Shown here in pieces: positions 14,636 through 18,435 of a stretch of DNA of 18,435 nucleotides. The position numbers and the translations under genes are program-made. The stretch comes from an uncultured Clostridia bacterium (GTDB lineage Bacteria > Bacillota_I > Bacilli_A > RF39 > UBA660), in NCBI GenBank assembly GCA_946533175.1, contig CAMNBS010000015.1, positions 1 through 18,435 of the forward strand, in the 5' to 3' direction. Under the pieces are notes generated by a model. It worked only from the letters and a program-made list of their open reading frames with translations, was not told the DNA's origin and did no database searches. Every line of letters begins with the position of its first letter. Within the stretch, counting starts at the first letter, position 1.

Positions 14636-15602
14636 TGGTGAAAAATATATTAAGGAGCAATTAGAGAGCATTATTCATCAAACTATTTCTCCAGATTATA
14701 TCGTTATATCTGATGGATATTCAAAAGATAAAACTATTGATATATGTTACAATGTTTTATCAAATAGTAAAATTAGATTCGTTATTTTAAAATCAAATAG
14801 GCAATTATCTGTAAAAGATAACTTTGAAAAAGCTTTTAATAATTGTAACACAAAATATATTTTTTTTGCTGATCAAGATGATAAATGGTTACCAAACAAA
14901 ATAGAAAATGCCATGGAAGTGTTTAAAAAATATGATGTTGATGTTGTTTTCTGCGATGCCTACGTTACTAATGAAAAGTTAGATGGTAAAATTAGTCTTT
15001 GGAAAAATATTGGATATAAATCAAAAAGAAGAATTAATGTTTACAATAAATATGATTTAATATTACAAGGTGAATTAATTAAGCATAATATTATGACTGG
15101 AATGTGTATGGCAGTTAGTAGTAGAATAAAAGAAGCTCTTTTACCTTTTTCAAATAATGGAATACATGATATATGGATTGCCCATGCTGTTAATTGTCTT
15201 GGTAAAGTTGCTTCATTAAATTCTCAAGACGTTTTATATAGACAACATGGAAATAATTCAATTGGTGCAACATTATCTATAAAAAAATCATTTAATCATA
15301 AAAATGAATATTTAATTAAATTAGAGAATAGATTAAAGTTTATTAATGACATTTTGCAAAAATATAGTAATAAGTATGAGAAAATATTCTTTGACAACTA
15401 TTTAAATTATCAGAAATATTTGAATTGTAGAATCGAATATATTAAAAAAAAGAGAAATATCTTATATTTTTTATTATTATTAAAAAAATATTATAAATAT
15501 GAGTATAAATGTGCTAGAATTATAATTAGAGATTTGTATACTCGATTTCACTATAAGAAAGATGGTGTTTATAATGAAAGAACAGACAGTTGTGCTAAAT
15601 AG
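14598..15602 (+). CDS. family 2 glycosyltransferase
   Basis: A 334-residue GT-A enzyme of the group often seen in O-antigen and capsule loci. Motifs are VVIATYNGEKYIKEQLESI (7-25), IVISDGYSKDKT (35-46) where the common DDGS is altered to DGYS, FADQDDKWLPNKI (90-102) as the metal-binding DxD, MTGMCMAVS (166-174), GIHDIWIAH (188-196) and LYRQHGNNSIGA (213-224). The C-terminal part (about 230-320) is basic and helical with an aromatic/leucine-rich stretch (YFLLLLKKYY region) that may lie on the membrane. The start is chosen at ATG 14598 with AGGAG at 14585-14589, within the preceding gene. Its end overlaps the polymerase gene. It should add a further sugar to the repeat unit on the cytoplasmic face; donor and linkage cannot be read. 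Confidence 0.88.
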   Translation: MKNEIGVVIATYNGEKYIKEQLESIIHQTISPDYIVISDGYSKDKTIDICYNVLSNSKIRFVILKSNRQLSVKDNFEKAFNNCNTKYIFFADQDDKWLPNKIENAMEVFKKYDVDVVFCDAYVTNEKLDGKISLWKNIGYKSKRRINVYNKYDLILQGELIKHNIMTGMCMAVSSRIKEALLPFSNNGIHDIWIAHAVNCLGKVASLNSQDVLYRQHGNNSIGATLSIKKSFNHKNEYLIKLENRLKFINDILQKYSNKYEKIFFDNYLNYQKYLNCRIEYIKKKRNILYFLLLLKKYYKYEYKCARIIIRDLYTRFHYKKDGVYNERTDSCAK

Positions 15603-16734
15603 ACGAGATTTTATAGTTTTTTTATTAACTGCAACTTGTGCTTATAGTATATTATTTCCTGCAGATCAATTAAATATAAAAGAGGTCTTATTGCTTACAA
15701 CACTCTTTTTTGCATATATTGAAAATAAAATAAAGATACCTAATAAAATCTTTTATTTTGGATTAGTATTTCCAATATTTGAGATTACTTATGCTATAAT
15801 TAGGGGAGTTGATTTTAAAAACGCAATTTCATTCGGATATGTATGGATTTTTTTGTTATTAATTCCTATTATAAAAAAATATAAATTTAATTATATAAGA
15901 GTTTTTTTAATAGCTACATATATTATTGCATTAATAATTGATTTTATAATGCTTACAGATTTATTTGGCTTAATTTCAATTGATAATAATTTTGTTGCTA
16001 ATTTCTTTCTTTCCATTAATGAAATACAAGGACTTGGTAAAGGAATAGTGTCGACATTTGGATATTCAATATTTTATAAATCATGTCCATTGATATTAGC
16101 TACATACGGTTATTTTATATATAAGAAAAAATATATTATTTCTGTACCTTTGTTATTATCTCTTTTAGCAAGTGGTACAAGAGCTAATTTTCTAATTGCA
16201 TTATTTATATCAGCTGTAATACCTATTATTAGTAGTAATAATAAAAAAACAAGAAAAATTATTATTTTGATAGTTTTTTTGATAGGAGTTTGTCTTTTAC
16301 CAATTATATACACTAAAATTAGTAACTTAAATGCAATAAAAAAGGGACGTTCTGATAATATAAAGATTAATGACACTTATAGAGCTATTGATGAGTTAAA
16401 TAAGAATCCAATAAACTGGGTTTTTGGTACGGGAGTTGGTAGTACTTTTTATTCAACAAGAGGTTATGAAATGTATACTTATGAAATGAGTTATGTTGAT
16501 TTTATTCGACAAACTGGTATAGTTGGTATGTCTGTATTTGTAACTTTTATTGTTTTGATAATAATTAGTATTATTCGTCATAAAAATTTTTGGATTCTAA
16601 TTGTATTGTTATGCTATTTAGCTGTTGCTAGTACAAATCCATTATTGATAACTTCTACAGCTTTTATGTTATATTTATTTGTTATATGTAGTGATTTTGA
16701 AAAAAATATTATGATTAATGGTGTGGATGTATGA
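15574..16734 (+). CDS. Wzy-like polysaccharide polymerase (O-antigen ligase/polymerase superfamily)
   Basis: A 386-residue integral membrane protein with about ten predicted TMs. Such proteins polymerise flipped repeat units on the outer face of the membrane. LASGTRANFLIAL (198-210) is a typical TM-loop motif of the family (SGSR/SGTR), and the larger loop at about 245-310 contains DELNKNPINWVFGTGVGS (273-290) and YEMSYVDFIRQTGIVG (303-318), matching the GxG...D-x-x-x-G-x-x-G pattern common in Wzy and WaaL proteins. Wzy sequences are too divergent for a finer call, and location between glycosyltransferases and a flippase supports polymerase over ligase. An ATG at 15562 is possible, but 15574 is preferred because AAGATGGTG (15559-15567) lies 6 nt before it. 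The gene overlaps its upstream neighbour and shares ATGA (16731-16734) with the flippase. Confidence 0.83.
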   Translation: MKEQTVVLNRRDFIVFLLTATCAYSILFPADQLNIKEVLLLTTLFFAYIENKIKIPNKIFYFGLVFPIFEITYAIIRGVDFKNAISFGYVWIFLLLIPIIKKYKFNYIRVFLIATYIIALIIDFIMLTDLFGLISIDNNFVANFFLSINEIQGLGKGIVSTFGYSIFYKSCPLILATYGYFIYKKKYIISVPLLLSLLASGTRANFLIALFISAVIPIISSNNKKTRKIIILIVFLIGVCLLPIIYTKISNLNAIKKGRSDNIKINDTYRAIDELNKNPINWVFGTGVGSTFYSTRGYEMYTYEMSYVDFIRQTGIVGMSVFVTFIVLIIISIIRHKNFWILIVLLCYLAVASTNPLLITSTAFMLYLFVICSDFEKNIMINGVDV

Positions 16735-18122
16735 AAAAAGGATTAATTAATGTTTTATTAGCAAATATTTTGTTCATGGTTCTCAATTTTTTAATTAATT
16801 TTTTAATTCCAAAATATGTTTCAATTGATACGTATAGTTTGATTAAAACATATACATTGTATATTGGTTATGCAGGATTTCTTCATTTCGGTTACAATGA
16901 TGGAATGTATTTAAAATATGGTGGAAAGAAAATAGAAGATATAGATAAAAGTGATTTAGGTAATAATTTTTTTAATTATATAATCCTCAATGTATTAATG
17001 TTTTTTATTGTACTTATTATTTCTATAGTTGTTGAAGATAATATTTTATTTGCTTTTTCTTTTGGAATGGTTTCATGTAATATTATGAATTATTTGAAAT
17101 CATTATATCAAGCAACAGGAAAATTTAAATTATATGGCATATGTTTAAATGTAGATAGAGCCTGTGTTTTTGTTCTTACAATAATTGCTCTTTTTGTTTT
17201 AAAATCTGATAATTATTTAGTTTTTATTTGGATTCAGGTAGCTGTAAGTGTCTTGTCAACACTTGTATTATTTTTGAATTTGGAGAAAAAACTAAAGTTT
17301 ATTCGCTATAGTAAATTTAAAATATCAGAGTATATTAATAATATTAGAAGTGGTTTTGTATTAATGCTTGGTAATTTTTCAAGTGGCTTTTTTACGTCAA
17401 TGGATAGATGGTTTGTAAAGATTTTATTATCATCTTTTGATTTTGCGATGTATTCATTTGCAGCAGGTATGGAAAGTATTATTAGTGTTTTTATTTCACC
17501 AATTACAGTAACTATGTATAATTATTTTTGTAAAAATCCAAGTGAGGAAAGTATTATAAAAGTAAAAAAAATTACTGTTATATATGGATTTTTAATATTG
17601 CTAACATCATTTATTGCTAAGTTTATTTTGGAGGTTTTTTTAGTTAGTTATACTAGTGCATCGAAAATTATTTTTTTGCTTTTTGGAGCTCAATTATTTA
17701 TTGTAATTGTTAATGGAATATATGTAAATTTATATAAAGCAAAAAAAAGACAAAAATTATATTTTATTCAAATGATATGCATGATATTCACTGGTTTTAT
17801 TTTGAATTATATTTTTTTCAAAATATATGGTAATACAACATCTATTGCAGTAGCAACATTTATTACCTCGTTAATTTGGTTTATATCTTGTGAGATAATT
17901 GATCGAAAAATTGCTTTTGGAATAAAAGAATATATTGCAATTATTTTAATTATAATTGTTTATGTTTTAAGTGGTTTTATGTTGGACGCTATAGTCGGAA
18001 TGTTAATATACGTTATATTTACATTAATTATTTGTTTTATTTTCATGAGAAACACAACAATTTATTTATTTAATATATTAAAAAATAAATTTTTAATGTA
18101 TTTAGGCAAAAGCAAAAAGTAA
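16731..18122 (+). CDS. Wzx-like polysaccharide flippase (MOP superfamily)
   Basis: A 463-residue membrane protein with about 12-14 hydrophobic segments spread evenly, as in Wzx/RfbX and MurJ-like exporters that move undecaprenyl-linked oligosaccharides outward. Features consistent with the family are an N-terminal TM pair (VLLANILFMVLNFLINFLIP), YIGYAGFLHFGYNDGMYLKYGGK (a loop after TM2 typical of these flippases), SGFFTSMDRWFVKILLSS (about residues 217-234), where an Asp-Arg pair sits mid-protein, and FAMYSFAAGM shortly after. No other family with this length and position fits better. It is translationally coupled to the polymerase by an ATGA overlap, which supports a shared pathway. The specific repeat unit cannot be deduced. 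Confidence 0.85.
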   Translation: MKKGLINVLLANILFMVLNFLINFLIPKYVSIDTYSLIKTYTLYIGYAGFLHFGYNDGMYLKYGGKKIEDIDKSDLGNNFFNYIILNVLMFFIVLIISIVVEDNILFAFSFGMVSCNIMNYLKSLYQATGKFKLYGICLNVDRACVFVLTIIALFVLKSDNYLVFIWIQVAVSVLSTLVLFLNLEKKLKFIRYSKFKISEYINNIRSGFVLMLGNFSSGFFTSMDRWFVKILLSSFDFAMYSFAAGMESIISVFISPITVTMYNYFCKNPSEESIIKVKKITVIYGFLILLTSFIAKFILEVFLVSYTSASKIIFLLFGAQLFIVIVNGIYVNLYKAKKRQKLYFIQMICMIFTGFILNYIFFKIYGNTTSIAVATFITSLIWFISCEIIDRKIAFGIKEYIAIILIIIVYVLSGFMLDAIVGMLIYVIFTLIICFIFMRNTTIYLFNILKNKFLMYLGKSKK

Positions 18123-18167
18123 GTATTTTTTGAATTATATTAATCATATAATGTGGAGGTTTGGGTT

Positions 18168-18435
18168 ATGCTATTTTGTTCGATGACCTTTATTTGGGTT
18201 TTTTTACCTATTTTGCTATTTGTATATTTTATAATTATGGATAAATACAAGAACTACGTTTTATTATTGTTTAGCATCATATTTTATTCATGGGGAGAAC
18301 CTAAATATATATTATTAATGTTGATATCAATTATAATGAATTATGTTTTTGGAATTTTGATAGAAAAATATAATAATAAAAAAATTAAATTACCTATTTT
18401 TGTATTTGCTATTTTATTCAATATTTTAATTTTAG
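18168..18435 (+). CDS. MBOAT-family O-acyltransferase (AlgI/DltB-like), 3'-truncated by window edge
   Basis: An open frame runs from ATG 18168 to the end of the window (89 codons, no stop). The start MLFCSMTFIWVFLPILLFVY, followed by NYVLLLFSIIFYSWGEPKY and ILLMLISIIMNYVFGILIE, is the classic N-terminus of MBOAT proteins of the AlgI group: a TM, then the FYSWGEPKY turn, then the MNYVFG segment. GGAGG at 18155-18159 lies 8 nt ahead of the start. These proteins pass acyl groups, usually acetyl, across the membrane for O-acylation of surface glycans, often with a separate SGNH/AlgX-like partner. The catalytic His lies beyond the window, so activity cannot be checked. Position after the flippase suggests it acetylates the polysaccharide made by this locus. 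Confidence 0.88.
   Translation, partial: MLFCSMTFIWVFLPILLFVYFIIMDKYKNYVLLLFSIIFYSWGEPKYILLMLISIIMNYVFGILIEKYNNKKIKLPIFVFAILFNILIL

Noticed and set aside
18130..18152. TTGAAT and TATAAT before the MBOAT gene
   Set aside because: The boxes are only 11 bp apart, and a start after this -10 would leave the GGAGG ribosome site at or before the 5' end. The gene is more likely read from upstream.
1..18435. Possible mycoplasma genetic code (TGA = Trp), suggested by the AT richness
   Set aside because: Every tryptophan in the family-matched genes is TGG, no gene needs TGA read-through, and TGA ends rimM and the polymerase exactly at ATGA overlaps.
1..18435. tRNA, rRNA, riboswitch, CRISPR array, prophage or transposon remnants
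   Set aside because: I looked in all gaps on both strands and saw no cloverleaf, conserved riboswitch core, regularly spaced repeats, integrase or transposase motif. Nearly all sequence is accounted for by genes and short promoter/terminator gaps.

Overview
The window comes from a low-GC, wall-bearing Gram-positive bacterium, most likely an uncultured Bacilli/Mollicutes-related gut lineage. That placement is inferred from the strongly AT-rich DNA, A/T-ending codons, Bacilli-like tgt, recX, rimM, trmD and secG, and a LytR-CpsA-Psr protein. The standard code is used: TGA is a stop (rimM, the polysaccharide polymerase) and Trp is TGG, so this is not a TGA=Trp mycoplasma. No rRNA, tRNA, CRISPR, transposase or integrase is seen.

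Region 1 (1-5119, + strand) is a tightly overlapping housekeeping run: tgt (5' end cut off by the window), tsaC/ywlC, recX, a SpoU-family rRNA/tRNA 2'-O-methyltransferase, rimM, trmD, an unrecognised 144-residue protein, and secG. Three of these enzymes modify the tRNA anticodon loop (positions 34 and 37), and RimM serves 30S assembly. A clear intrinsic terminator closes secG.

Region 2 (5122-6567, - strand) is a two-gene unit read against its neighbours: a lysine-rich single-pass membrane protein with an outside coiled coil, overlapping by 43 bp a membrane-anchored polysaccharide deacetylase that has its own coiled coil. It has a good sigma-A-type promoter and a terminator that faces the secG terminator.

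Region 3 (6596-18435, + strand) is a Wzx/Wzy-type capsule or cell-wall polysaccharide locus that runs off the window. In order it holds a three-TM LCP glycan-attachment protein (CpsA/Wzg type), a membrane UDP-GlcNAc 4,6-dehydratase (PglF/WbpM/CapD type), a DegT/PglE-type sugar aminotransferase, a GNAT-like putative acyltransferase, a fused phosphoglycosyl transferase plus family 2 glycosyltransferase, two more GT2 enzymes, a Wzy-like polymerase, a Wzx-like flippase and the start of an MBOAT O-acyltransferase.

The order suggests a pathway (inference). UDP-GlcNAc is dehydrated and aminated, and perhaps N-acetylated by the GNAT-like protein to a bacillosamine-type sugar. The PGT domain loads the first sugar phosphate on undecaprenyl phosphate, and the fused GT2 and the two separate GT2s extend the repeat unit. 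The flippase exports it, Wzy polymerises it, the MBOAT protein may O-acylate it, and the LCP protein attaches it to peptidoglycan. The first three genes look conserved; the later ones are more AT-rich and less conserved, as expected of a serotype-specific module.
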